NCBI RefSeq assembly: GCF_009389715.1
Contig: NC_052399.1
Coordinates: 16,495,646 to 16,559,645, forward strand
Length of the DNA stretch: 64,000 nucleotides
Direction of reading: 5' to 3'
Source of the DNA: Phoenix dactylifera
Lineage: Eukaryota > Streptophyta > Magnoliopsida > Arecales > Arecaceae
Of this stretch, positions 11,928 through 24,600 are shown one piece after another; positions within the stretch are counted from its first letter, which is position 1; each line of letters begins with the position of its first letter. The position numbers and the translations under genes are program-made. The notes under the pieces are model-generated. The model was given only the letters and a program-made list of their open reading frames with translations. It had not been told where the DNA came from and made no database searches.

Positions 11928-13200
11928 GTGTCGGCACATACAGGGTTCGTTAACGGTCGGCAAAGTGGCTTAAACCGAAGCACCCGTACAGAGAATCACA
12001 CGTGTACGCGCTGTGATTCGATTCTTTCCCGCCACGCCTTCGCCAGAATAAATCGCCCATCCGTCCATTTCCTTTTCCTCCCCCGGGCGACCGTTTCCAT
12101 CTTTCCTGCGCCCCTCCCACGTCTCTCCCCCTCCCGTTTAAAATTATATTCCTTCTCTCTTATATTTAGCAATGCCTCCGTCCATTGGTTCAATTCTTGG
12201 CTCGCTTATATCCTCCCCTTTCATTTCTTCTCCTCTCCCTCGTCCCCACTCTTTTTTCCGCTCTCCGCCCTACGAATTCTCCGTAATTTCCAGCTCCATT
12301 GATGGGTTCGGAGGAGTAAGCACCCGTTGCCCGAAACCAGGTGGAATTTTCCTATTAGTTTTTCTGTGCACGGATAGAGGTTTCTGCCGGTGATTTTTGA
12401 GGAGGAGGCAGAGAATTAGGGCATTTCTTTGTGAGGCTGTTACGAGATTCTCAGAAGAAATTCAAAAGTGATTCAGATTTTGCAAGTATATTTGGTACGT
12501 TGGTTAGTTCTGTGCTCCTCTTTGTTTCTTTTTTCGCGACTGCTAATTTCAAGAATTCAAGTTATCATCTTTTGTCGTAATTAACCATGTCGTAAGGCTA
12601 TTATCACATTGAAAATTCTAATCATGGCATGATTGGTGTGCCGTCCATTTTGGCATGTTGATTTTGTTACAAGGCAGATGTTTATTGATTGGTATTTTTA
12701 AGTCCCTATTGTGTTTAATCTTTAGCTGAAAAAGTTTCTCTAAAAATTCTGTCGTTTTGTCCTTGTTTGTTTATCCTTTTCTATTAAATTGTTAACCTGG
12801 ACCTTGAGATAGATTTATATTTTAGTAAATACAGTTTTTGTAAGTATGGTAGTCAATTTGAAGAATTAGCTGGAAAAAAGTTGAGCTAATAGCAAGTAAA
12901 CCATCAACCATTTCATTGATGATTAAAAAAAAAACAAAAGCTTGTAACGTTGATGTTTTGTGTTTGTTTAGGTTATTCTGGTTCTTTTTTGATTGCACGC
13001 TTGCACGCTTAGTAAATTGTTAGCTCTTTCGCATTCTGTATACGAAATGTAACTCGTATTTAGTTCTTTTCTCCATAACGGAATTGCATGCTTTGGCAAA
13101 TTGTACATTCTAGATGTGCATCCATTATTAATGTCATTCTCTCTCTCTTAGAGAAGAAGGGAGGTGTTAATCGTACATCACTAATGTCATTCTCATACAT
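11928..13200 (+). promoter_or_regulatory. Promoter and leader of the AGC kinase gene
   Basis: A palindromic ACACGTGT with a CACGTG G-box core sits at 11998-12005. It is followed by a pyrimidine-rich tract (about 12060-12290) typical of plant core promoters and leaders. A TTATATTTA at about 12160 could be a TATA box. AT-rich sequence from about 12400 to 13190 looks like a leader intron, but I could not fix its splice sites. An out-of-frame ATG at about 13183 opens a short upstream frame that ends in a TGA overlapping the main start codon (ATATGA). Confidence 0.4.
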
Positions 13201-16200
13201 ATGAAAATTCAGATGAATACCATGCCATCAGATAAGGAGTCATTTGATGACAATAAAATAGATCCAGTTCGCAATAACAACATCGATTCAACAAGAACAG
13301 CAGAACCTGACCTTGGCTCAGGCATATACCCTAATCCATGTCCGAGTCCGAGATCCCTTGCAACTTCAGAAGCTACATCAGCAAAAGCATCACATCACAA
13401 TAAAAACTTGGATCCAGTTGTCATATATGGCACAAATTTTACAAAGAGTCCATTTCCAAGCCCAAGCCATTACCCAAGCCCTTGTCCTAGCCCCAAATTG
13501 CCAACCATTTTTGAAACAAATTCAACATCACCTCGTACCTCATCAACAGGGGTGACTATGGCAACAGTGGGCACAAAGACTAGTGATGCAAAGCTGAGTG
13601 ACTCCTGTACCAACCCTAGTCATGGTAGCTGCAACAGCACTCGAAGTAACAGCATAGACAGCAGCACTTCTGTCCCGGTCAAGCGGCATACAGGAGGTGA
13701 TTGTCGCTGGGAGGCAATTCAATTGGCGAATGCTAGAGAATCTCCTATTGGCCTAGGTCATTTTAGGCTCCTCAAGCGCTTGGGTTATGGTGACATTGGA
13801 AGTGTGTATCTTGTTGAACTTAGGGGAACTGGTGCCTACTTTGCAATGAAAGTGATGGACAGGGCCTCACTTATTAGTAGAAATAAGCTACTCCGGGCTC
13901 AAACTGAAAGGGAGATTCTCAGCCTTCTCGATCATCCTTTCTTGCCAACTTTATATTCTCATTTTGAGACTGATAAGTTTTATTGCTTGGTGATGGAGTA
14001 CTGCAGTGGTGGCAATCTCCATTCTCTTCGGCAGAAGCAACCTAACAAGTATTTCAGCGAACAAGCTGCTCGGTAAGTTTCTTCGGCTTTTCCTTTTCCA
14101 TAATTGTCTACTTTCTTCGTAATCTCCTTACGTATGATGCTTGATATCATTTTGCCTGTACTCTTTCATTAAATTAATGATTTTCGTGTTCCGCATTTGT
14201 CCATTAGGGCTTTTGCCTTCTCTTGTTTCTTTCTTGGTGTTTGTAGTCTTTCTTTATGTATTTTAACTTGCCTGCTGAATTTATATCTGAATACTTCAGC
14301 TGAAAGTGAACTAATAATTTTGTAGATTCAGCAGTGATATTTTCTGTCCTGCAGCCAACCTTAATGCTAAAATTGAAGTATTAACGCTGCAGAGAAAAAT
14401 TATTCTATTGCCTTGCACACACACATATAAGTATATATGTATGTATGCATATATATGCTATCCTACTCTCATTTGAAGATCATTTGCCACGATGGCACAT
14501 CAGTTTAGGGTTGTTTTCAGAAATCAGTAAATAACATAGTAAAAAATTTGTCAGCTGTACATATTGTATAGACTGATAAAGTACAATGCAATCCCAAAAT
14601 TTTGTCAAGTTGCTCGGGAACATACAATCTCTGCAAAACCTTCTTGGAGCAAGGGGATGTTAGGATGACCTTAGATTTCGCCCAGAGATTTCTTTTTTTC
14701 ATAAAGAAAAGTTTGAGGGATTCCAATTAGGTTAATGAAAGCAGAGTTTCTATTCCACTTTGAGAAATTTATGTTGCATTTCATAATAAGGAAGACCCTT
14801 TTGAAAATTGTTCTGTTCCTATTAGAGTGCACACAAAGCCAAAAGTCCAAATAAGTTGCATAGTAGTTTAGGCAATATATATATCACCATGAATGCAAAT
14901 GACGGAGGTTGCTTGCTCTCGGAAGGAGGACTAAAAATTCTGCTTGTAACAGCAAAAATCTTTCCAGAATATATAAAAAAATGAATTGGCTAAATATTGA
15001 TGATATATTACCCATCGAAAGACAAATGCTACGTGAAATCTTCCCGACCCAACCAAAAAATTGGGAACAGAATCAAATATGACTTTTTTTGGTACATCAA
15101 TCAAATATGACTTTTAATGCCAATTAATGAAAGATCAGGACAGAAATGCCCGGACTGTTATCATGTTCCTTAGTGTTATCCCCATTTTCATTATTGTGTG
15201 TCTAATCTACTCAGGTTCCATTCATATTATTTTAGTTGGAGATATTCACACAATAACAGCATTACCCAGATATTTTTAGGTTTATTGAAGTTTGGACACA
15301 GCCCATATGTTCCTAGATGCTTCAGCCTTCAGACTGTCAAAATATGATGCAATCATCTTTCCATATACTAGCTTTAGATATTTTGCTGGTGAACATTACA
15401 AAGTAAGAATCTTTATTGAGTTCTGAGGAAAGCTAAACGAACTGATTGTTCAATGTGCATAATGTCAAATTATGAAGGTTTTACAATGTTAAAGTCTTCA
15501 AAGGATGCTTTGTTATATTTTTCTGACTCCTTCATAGTTAAAGCACTCATATCACTTGTCTAAGTCGCATCAAATGACTCTTTTCATATATTTCATATGA
15601 TAAGCTTCATAACCAAGAATAGTAGTATGCTCGATCCCTTGGGTACATTGGTAGATGTTATTTTTTACAATCATTAGGTTGTAGATCAACATCTTCCTCA
15701 TAAAAAGAGTAACAAGATTCATCTCATGGAAGATTGGAGTATTTGAAGAAAATCTTATATCTTGATTTCGTTGTTATAGCAGTACATTTAAGAATTCAGC
15801 TCATCATTTTCCGAGGAGAAGAGGAGCCAGTTCTTTATATTGCCTTATAATTAGTCTTCATATCGCATGAAATAGGTATTAAAATTCATTTTCATGCTTG
15901 TGTACTCTTTTGCTAAAAAAAAAAAGAATGTTTACATTCTTTAAAGTAAGGGTACAGGTGAAATAAAATTTGTCCTTCCTATTCATATCTTGGCCGAGAG
16001 ATGTCGGTATTATATTCTGTGTTGGATAAATGGGCTTTAAATATTAAAAAAAAGGAAAACATGGATTAAGAGTAAAAAAATAAAATTATCAGCAGTGAAT
16101 AATTGATAATGCGTATGAAGTCATAATCAATATATAATTTGTACTTCTTCTGGTACCTTTTGGACAAAATTCAAGCTGTCTCTATGGAACCATGTTATGG

Positions 16201-17373
16201 AAGAAACAAAAATCTGGGATTTTTTTTTTTTTCAAAAGACATGGCTCAAGCAGATCCTTACATGTTCCACATTCTTGGTTCAGTTGATAGGGAAAAAGGT
16301 TGACATGTTACATCATTTTGCATACTCAAATGTTAATCCTTGGAACTTTCTTCTGTATATATTAAGAAATCCCTCATTAGCTCCCTCCCTCCTTCCCTTC
16401 AGTGATTTGTTTTTTTTAGTTACCAGCCCTGTGTAAAACTTTCTACCATAACACCTCACACTATCTGATTAACTTAAATTCTTTTGTTTTTCCTTGTTTC
16501 TTATTCTGTGTGCGAAACAGATTTTATGCTTCTGAGGTGTTGCTTGCGCTCGAGTACTTGCACATGCTGGGTATTGTATACAGGGACTTGAAGCCTGAGA
16601 ATGTGCTTGTGAGGGAAGAGGGCCATATCATGCTGTCCGACTTTGATTTATCGCTTCGGTGTTCGGTCAGCCCAACGCTCGTTAAATCCCCCTCGACTCA
16701 ATCAAGCAGCAATGGCAGTGCATTCGGCATCCTCGACAGCGATCACGCAGTGCAGGGCTGCATCCAGCCATCAACGTTCCTCCCCCGTATACTCCCCAAG
16801 AGGAACCGGAAGTCTAAATCAGACCTCTGCATGGGCAACGGCCCCCTCCCGGAATTCATGGCGGAGCCAACGAACGCTCGATCGATGTCATTTGTGGGGA
16901 CTCATGAGTATCTTGCTCCAGAGATTATTCGAGGGGAGGGGCATGGGAGTGCAGTGGACTGGTGGACGTTCGGCATCTTTCTGTACGAGCTGCTGCATGG
17001 GACGACCCCTTTCAAGGGCTCGGGGAATCGCGCCACTCTCTTCAACGTGGTCGGCCAGCCGCTGAGGTTCCCGGACGAACCAGCTGCGAGCCTGGCTGCA
17101 CGAGATCTCATCCGCGGCCTGCTTGTCAAGGAACCTCAAAAACGAATTGCATTCAGGAGGGGTGCCACCGAGATCAAACAGCACCCGTTCTTTGAGGGGG
17201 TGAACTGGGCGTTGGTGCGAAGCAACGCCCCGCCGCATATCCCAGACCCTGTGGACTTCGGGCAGTTTGCAACCAAGGAGAAGAAGACGACCGCCCAAAA
17301 TGGCTTCGGTGGGGCTGGTGGAGCCAAGAGCAATCCAAATGATTCTTCTTACCTTGATTTTGAGTATTTCTAG
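13201..17373 (+). CDS. D6PK/PVPK1-like AGCVIII serine/threonine kinase
   Basis: Two exons, 13201-14072 and 16521-17373, joined across a 2448-bp GT-AG intron with CG|A restoring Arg291; 574 residues. The N-terminal 185 residues are Ser/Pro-rich ([14 protein letters not shown]). Kinase fold from about 188: glycine loop GYGDIG, AMKVM with catalytic Lys217, YRDLKPEN with Asp313, then DFD (331-333) instead of DFG. This DFD and the 80-residue insert before [13 protein letters not shown] (activation-loop Ser414) mark plant AGCVIII kinases. The tail ends FEYF, resembling a PDK1-docking hydrophobic motif. D6PK relatives phosphorylate PIN auxin carriers at the plasma membrane; that role is family knowledge. 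The intron lies just before [14 protein letters not shown]. Start at ATG 13201; a second Met at codon 5 is the alternative. Confidence 0.92.
14073..16520 (+). other. Large intron of the AGC kinase gene
   Basis: GTAAGT donor at 14073 and CAG acceptor ending at 16520. AT-rich with poly-A and poly-T runs. I see no nested gene or complete transposon in it. Confidence 0.85.
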
Positions 17374-18654
17374 GTAGGGGGGTTGCTGTTTGTCTCGGAA
17401 GATATATACTAGGAGAATTTATGTGAAGGAGAGCTGACTGTGAATTTTCTTTGGAAGTTTTACGTTGTTGACGCTACAGAAAAAATAGGTACGCTAATTT
17501 TTTTTTTTACCATACAGTAATTTAGTCACTGGACCAAAATTTGTCGATGGTATGTTATAACACTTAAAAGCATCAGAAGTGAAATACAATTAAATTTCTC
17601 GTTGGTGTAAAAGGTTCATGCAAATGCGCACCTTTTTGTGATTCTGCAAGCTCCTGCAGATTCTTCTGATTGCTACCATTACTTAGGCACTGTTGCTTGT
17701 ATTTGGTAGAATGTTCTGCAAATTATTGTTTATAAGTAATAGTTCTGCAACCTTTATAGTTGTGCAGATTATTGTTTGTGAGTGTTGGAATTATAGCTTC
17801 CAGTCGAGTGCAACCTGCATGCAGCACCTAGCCTCCAGACCTTGTCGCACTGCCACCGGCTTGTAAATATATTAAGATGGGATCTGATGGGGCCAGTGAA
17901 ATGAAATCGGCAGGGCCCGAATTTATTAAGAGAATGAACGAAAAAAGAAAAGAATTAAGAGAAGAGGCAAGAAGAAAGGAGAGAGAAGAAGAGAGAGGCA
18001 GTCAGCGGATCCCAGGAATGTTCCAAAATATGCAACATTACAAAATGTGCTTCAATTTTTTTTTTTTATTGTTCTTCATATCAGAATGGAGAGCATCCAC
18101 CAACTCATCATACGAGAGGAGAGAAACGAAACGAGGACAAAAAGGTCTAATAGTTAGCCATGAGCATGTTACCGTTGGACAAGCAACAAATGACTTCATA
18201 AAGAAGAGTTCATACAATCCATAGAAGGTAGGCATTTGCTTTCGTTTCTGGTATGAATGTATTTTAATGGAGCAAGATCTTTCATTGACTTGGATATAAT
18301 ATTAATACTAACATTCTTGAAGCGTAACGCTTCCTGTATATTAGTAGACTACAAGTAATATAATATTTCAATGCATCCCTTTCTTATGCATGATCCTCCA
18401 CCATTTGTCTTTTTAGTTTACACAATAGATTAAATTTTTAATTATGTAGCTTCCGTCGTCGTCACGGCGAAGATATGAACCAACTAGTCCATTTAACTAG
18501 AAGGAAAGCTTCAGTAAGAGGTGTTATGTAGGTGAGAGAGGCATGTTCTTGATGGAACAGGAGATGATCAGCACGTTCTTTTCTTGCTCGATCAACATCT
18601 CATGTCCCATTGAAGAAGACTTGAAGCAACCTAGAAACATTAATCAAAGATACT
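17374..18654. other. Kinase 3' flank and intergenic
   Basis: The first few hundred bases are probably the kinase 3' UTR. An open frame at 17877-18224 begins MGSDGASEMKSAGPEF and is rich in Lys, Arg and Glu, but it has no known domain and sits in purine-rich sequence. I do not call it a gene. Confidence 0.5.
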
Positions 18655-18660
18655 ATGAAG

Positions 18661-19066
18661 AGCCACCAAGGTGGTAGCCTAGTGGTACTGGGCAGCAATT
18701 CTAACCACAAGGTCCCAAATTCGAATCGTTGGGCGACGATTAAATTGTGGATCGGAGCTCACTACTTTGGCTACTGCTTGGACTTGTGGTGTAGGACCGC
18801 TCTTGAACCGCTAGTAGCCGGGGTGGTGCCGGGTGTGACGTACTCACACGTAGGACTCGAGCCAGAGCTCAGAGGAGTAGCTAAGCCGGACCCACGGATG
18901 GGGAGGGTATGAGTAAAACCGGTCGGGGTGCCCAACACACGGCCATTTCTGCCCGCATCGAACATTCTCCTGGCGGGGCGAGGGCCCAGTGGGGCCTGCT
19001 ACGCGGGGGTGGGCTTGTCCCTTCCTCCCCCCCTACCCCTTTTCATTAGCAAAAAAAAAAAAAAAA
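18661..19066 (+). mobile_element. tRNA-derived SINE with poly(A) tail
   Basis: Pol III promoter-like elements: an A box TGGTAGCCTAGTGG at 18672-18685 and a B box AAATTCGAATCG at about 18717-18728, spaced as in tRNA genes. The body is GC-rich up to 19050 and ends in a 16-base poly(A) (19051-19066). ATGAAG occurs just before (18655-18660) and just after (19069-19074), which may be a short target-site duplication. SINEs are moved by LINE proteins. The tRNA fold itself looks degraded, so this is not a functional tRNA gene. Confidence 0.75.
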
Positions 19067-19074
19067 CCATGAAG

Positions 19075-20120
19075 CTGAAAATGATCGTGCTCCTTCTGAA
19101 GAAAGAATCACAGAGTGTAGAGGATGGAAGGCGTTAAGGTTTTCTCCTCCCAGGTCTTCTTATCAGGATGGAGGTGGCACCAGTTATTAGATGCTAAAAT
19201 TTATTCACCATTACATGGTTTCTTTAACTAAAATCTCTACCAGCCTGTTGTAAAACACCGGCATCTGTATACCGAAGGATTCATGGAGAAGAAAGAGGGT
19301 TAAAGGAATTTTTACAAAAGGTTGCGTGCGACCAGCTCTTTTCGACCGTTTGTTGGCACATCTGGTTGGAAAGAAATTCGAGAGTTTTCATTCAAAAAGC
19401 TTCATCCATCAATACAATCCTCTACAAAGCTCTCAATACCTTCACGCAATGGGGAAGTTTGCATATGGGAAAAAGCAGTGACAACTACAAAGTATTGCTG
19501 AATCTTCTAAGTCTTCTTTTGCCAAAATAGATTATATATTGAATTGAATTTTTGACCATTAAGATGTCGACTGACTGATAACTTTTCACAGTAAATACCT
19601 GTTCTTCTGAAACCATGTAAATTTTACACTTTTAATGAAATCGGGGGAAGTGATTCGCCTCCTCCATTGCCCTTTTAAAAAAAGGTATACCGGGGGATTC
19701 GACTCCAAAGTTTCAAACACGGGACCTCAGATTGGAGTGTCACCGTAGGTTATTTCTTACTACAGAGTATGCATGGAAGAAGCAAACGCTAAAGAAACAT
19801 ATTTTCCAGAGTCTCCTGTGACCCGCCAACCTGCTGTCACATCCCTCTGTTTGGATTTTTTTTTTTTTTGAAGGAAAGCCATGTTTTAACGTAGGGTGGA
19901 TTTTTTTTCTTTTTTTTATGGAGGAAATGAAGCCCGTAACTTATCTATTATTAACCATATATGAGATTGGCAAACAATAAGAACTCTTTCCTTGCCCTCT
20001 AGCCTTCTTGATGAGGAGGCATTACTTCGGTCTGAAGGACGAATGATCGTGGAAAAAGTAGTTTAAAAAGCTTGGTTTAATTGAATATAATCTAGTATTA
20101 AAAGTACCCCCTCTCACCAT
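19075..20120. other. Intergenic
   Basis: Moderately AT-rich with several homopolymer T runs near 19857-19917. No gene or defined element seen. Confidence 0.55.
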
Positions 20121-20124
20121 TAGC

Positions 20125-20395
20125 TCAGCCTTTCAGGTTGTAGCTATGGATGGCGACCAAGTTTCCCAGCTTCTCTGCCATTTCCTGCCCTGCCGTCCAA
20201 GGAGTCGTGGCTGCTCTTGGTAGGCCGAGTGATCTATACAACACATATACGGATGCACCAAATAAAATCGAAAAACAAAATATTATGAAGCTTCCGAGGC
20301 AGCTCCCTGTTCCCTGTCCATAGGGTACTACTGACATGATTAGCCACATACGTGGCAATCCAATCCGCAGCCCCATTGGCTTCTCTAAACACATA
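20125..20395 (-). pseudogene. LINE RNase H-like C-terminal scrap
   Basis: On the minus strand, 20395 downwards translates to VFREANGAADWIATYVANHVSS in the first frame. This matches the conserved REANxxAD motif at the end of the RNase H-like domain of plant LINE polyproteins. The sequence after it is frameshifted. No upstream RT sequence is found nearby, so it is a 3' fragment of a dead copy. Confidence 0.65.
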
Positions 20396-21631
20396 CCGTT
20401 TTCAGCAAAAAGACCAGACCAACTTGGTGCTTAGTCGGGTAATAGTTCCAGCGAGCGAGCAAATCTAGCCCGGGATACCAAAAGAGTGTGGCTTCGTGCA
20501 CTTAAATTTCTGTCATTTATTAGTTCTTCGTACACCAATCATTCCTTAAATAAAAAATACAAGAAACCACCCCGGATAAAAAATTTGAACACCGAGCCAT
20601 ATTAAGAAATTTACTTGCAGCCTCCAACGGTCCATTTTCGCAAGCTACTAGAGCTAAAATCTTTGGCTCCGATTGCTTCAAAAGCAGATGTGTTGGTCGA
20701 CCAAGTTCGATAAGAGACACTTCCAAAGCTGGCAATTTTTTTTTTTGGCTGCTTCCTGTGTTTTTCTTGAGATCTTTTGTGGGCTCCCAGAAGCATTTTA
20801 ATCAGCATTTATGATTAAACCAACTGTTCCCTGTTTTCAGTTTAGTCGGTAATATTCTAATTCTTTGTTTTTTTTCCTGTCCCTAACCTTCTAATCCTTA
20901 TTTCTCACTAAGGAATTTGTCCCAGTTTATTGCCAAGCAACTAATGAGTGCCATCGAACTGACTTATATAAGGACTAAAACGACACAATCTGCTTAAAGA
21001 AAGTGATCATCATGGCAAAAAAAAGAAAAAGAAATAGGAAAAAAGGAGGCAGGAGGGCCTAAAAAGAAAGCAACATATTTAATTTGGGGCCTTGTAATCC
21101 TTTTCCTGGCCTTCCACCTTTTCCACTTTACAACACTGCATCCACAAGCTCCTGAGCTTTTATGTCGGAAAGCCCGGAGATGGAAACCTGCATAAAATCC
21201 ACTGACCCCATCCCAAACTGATCACCAACTCTAAAAGGAGAAGCTTCAACTTCAGCCACCCACCCACCAAAAACCCTCCGACCAAACTAGAGGCCACCGA
21301 CCAAAGCATAAGGAAAAAGAACATCCACCAAAACTAGATCAAGGAGGCATGAAGCAGAAAAGAGATGCAAAGAAAAAAAGGAGACTTTTATAGTCATCAA
21401 GCACCAGACCATCCATCATCAGCTACCACCTTAAAAAGTCTCCACCCAATCATCGCAGTAAACACCGCTCATCAGGTGATCACAAAAGGGAATTTCCTCC
21501 ATGTTTCCTTGCTCGAAAGAGGTCCAAGTCATTCCACGCATGAACCAGTGGCGCCTATGCATTTACACAGCCAATGAGCCACACATTTGATCCTTCAAAG
21601 CCCTTTGTCCTGGTTCAAACAATCATCATCA

Positions 21632-24600
21632 CTATTTAGAGATGCCACCAACCAGGACATCTTCCTCGGTCTTGGTAGCTGCTAATCCAATTGACTGAAG
21701 ACTAGAAACCATGGATTTAAGATCACCCGGCTTTGCAACTTCAGCTATTTCATTAGGTCTTCGCTGGAGAAACCAAACCAAACAAAACAAAATACAATTA
21801 GGAAAAGCATAGGGCTCCTAACCAATCTTAAAAATATGAGCATTTTTAACAAATTTGCATGAATTGAATTTATTTCTTAAATATTCTTAACTGTTTGTTC
21901 CAATTTTCTGCCACAGGCAACAATTACCGGACTTCATGTTGTTGAAGAATACACGAAAGACAGCTAAAGAGAATGAATAACACCATCAAAGCATCAAGCT
22001 ATAATATTGCAAGTATCAGTAAGAAAGCATATGTCTGGCTACATGAATTTGGAATTATAGTTCATCCAAAAGGCATTATCAGATTTTACAGAATAAATAA
22101 TTTGTACTGAGTAATAAGCTCAAGAGGCAGAAGTACTTTGAATTTTTAGTTGTGATTTATTCACCAACTATAAAATTGCATTTGGACCCGCAAAATGTTA
22201 AAAATTCAATTACTTATCTACTGAATCTGTAATAATATCCACAGAAACAGAAAACCATGTTGCCATCATAAGACTTGTGACTAACAAATTGGATTGTAGA
22301 GGAATGCATATGCCAACTTACCAAAAGATGCTCCATTTTGGAAGCTGGTACCTTGATCTTCTTGTCTTGCATTGCTTTCTGCCGGTTTTCATAAAAATCA
22401 AAATCATCCAATATTGAAGTTTTCGAAGAGTAGCTTTTGAAAATGCTCAACACCTCAGTACCTTGGGGAAATTTGACCTGAAATATATTAGAACACATTT
22501 AACAAGCGAACATGACAGATAATATTCATAGTAAAGACATTCCTGTGATAATATAAAAACTAGTCAGGATGACTTATAGTTTTATTTATAGAGATTTGAA
22601 TAATTTGAAATATTTACATTAATGTAAAAAAGAATAAATTTGACTTTTGAACAAAACCAAGGCAAAGAAAATCTGAAGTCTGAACAAAACCATCAGGTTT
22701 GACCAGTTTTCACTGGTTGACCAATTCTCTGATTCTTAGCATAATGGTACCAACCAAAGGCCCAGATCAGAACCACTCTTCGTGGCCGATGCAGCCTATT
22801 TTTCATAAATGCCTTTCAAAAGAATCAGCTGGTAAATTTTTGAAAAGACAATTTATTCCAACATAACAGTTTATGAGGATATCCCAGTTCAAGTAGTGGT
22901 AAGAAAAAGGTTATCAAAAGAACAAATAAATTCAAGTTTTTAGCCTTCAATACTGCAACAGCATGGATCACACAATTCCAGTTCTGTGATAAATATTACT
23001 ATTTGTAAAAGCTCCAATGCCGCATTCAAGAAGAACAGTCACATAATGAAATCTGATGCATCTGATATCACTATCATCTGCTAGTTGTAGCAATATAATC
23101 AATAGTGTGCATACCTCCTGTGTATCTCTGCTATTTGTTACAGGCTTATTGTCATTGTTCTCCAAAATTATATGACGGAGTTGTGGGTTTGGGATGTCTT
23201 TGATCATGTGCCATTTGACCGGGAAAAAACCAGTCCACTTGTCTTGTTGCCAAAAATCCATATTTTTGCTGAAATCAACTCGACCAACCATTTCAGCTAT
23301 ACCACAGAACTGACCGCTTGCATTTACCTGAGGAACGAAAAGAAAAGAGAAGAAAGAAAGTTACAAGAGAACAAATGTGCTAGCAACTACTAAGCAAGAG
23401 AATTTTCTGCAAACAGTGCCAGTCTTGCACTTGCATTACGCACAAGAAGTGATGTCACTGATAGCTAAGAACCCATTAGTCAACCACAGGATTTAATAAC
23501 TATAAGTTAAAACAAGAAAAAAACAAGCCAATCTATATGCAGAAGCAATGACTAGATAATGGGCATATAAGAATACTGTCATAATTACTATCACCATCAT
23601 GCACTAATGTCATATGTAGACACAATCAAGTCCAGGTCTGTGATAGGCTCAATTGGTTTGAAAGATTAGAATAGACATGCACTGCCATAATATGAAGGTG
23701 CAAAATAGATACATGAAAGTATGATAACAAATTTTTGGATGATATAGTAACTAACCAAATTGATTCAAGGTAAGTAAACTTACAGAAAAGAAGAGAAATA
23801 CAGGACACTTGCTGCCTTTTTCTGCCATTTTCTCCTGTGCAACTTGAAAAGCATTGTCAAGTCTCTTGTTTCCACTTGGAGTGCTTGACCAAACATTATA
23901 TTTTATACTCTTGTGAATATCATCTTCACTATATGATTTTATAACAAAGAACAATCCATGATCATACTTGGTTGGAAAATCTGGAAGGTTGTATTCATCC
24001 TTCTTTACAGCAGCATTTGTGGTAGTGCTACTGTCATTCACCTTAGCACACGGAAATGCAACAGAATTGACCTCAGATATCTCCGTATTGCCATTTATTC
24101 TAGCACCATGATTCTGTTCACTTAACATGCCAAGATCACCAGGTCCTTGAGCATTGTTTCTTGCTTTCAGCTTCTCAGTCCCAGCCCACCTACATCCACT
24201 TTCCTTAATGAAAGTAGGGTTGTTCGGATACAATAGGCCACTCTTCCCTTGGTTGGAATATGAAGGAAACTGGTCTGCTGGAAGAAAAACTTTGGAGAGA
24301 ACAGCAGTCGCCTGAAAACCAAGTAATGATATAATAGCCGTGCATCAAGATGTATATATGTAAATATGTATGCAAGCTGACAAAGTTATCCAAAATGGTA
24401 AGCCTGGGTCCAAAAGTCAGATTCTGAAGCGCGAGTTCCTATAAATGTAGATAATTATAGTACCTTATTTGCAGGCTCAAAAGTCTGGCTAGGAAGAGCA
24501 GGATTTAGTGAGTCATCTGATGCTGGTGAAGTTCCTTTATTTTCCACAGCATTAGACTTGGATTGCACTGAAGGTTTTGCAGGAGTACATGTACGATTTT

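Noticed and set aside
11928-12393. Open frames of 124 and 73 codons upstream of the kinase
   Set aside because: Pyrimidine-rich leader sequence with low-complexity Ser/Pro/Phe translations and no domain.
16643-17333. Several long frames on both strands over the kinase second exon
   Set aside because: GC-rich coding sequence opens other frames; only the kinase frame shows conserved motifs.
18661-18735. A functional tRNA gene
   Set aside because: Only A and B box similarity is kept; a cloverleaf with acceptor and anticodon stems does not form by eye, and a poly(A) tail follows the unit.
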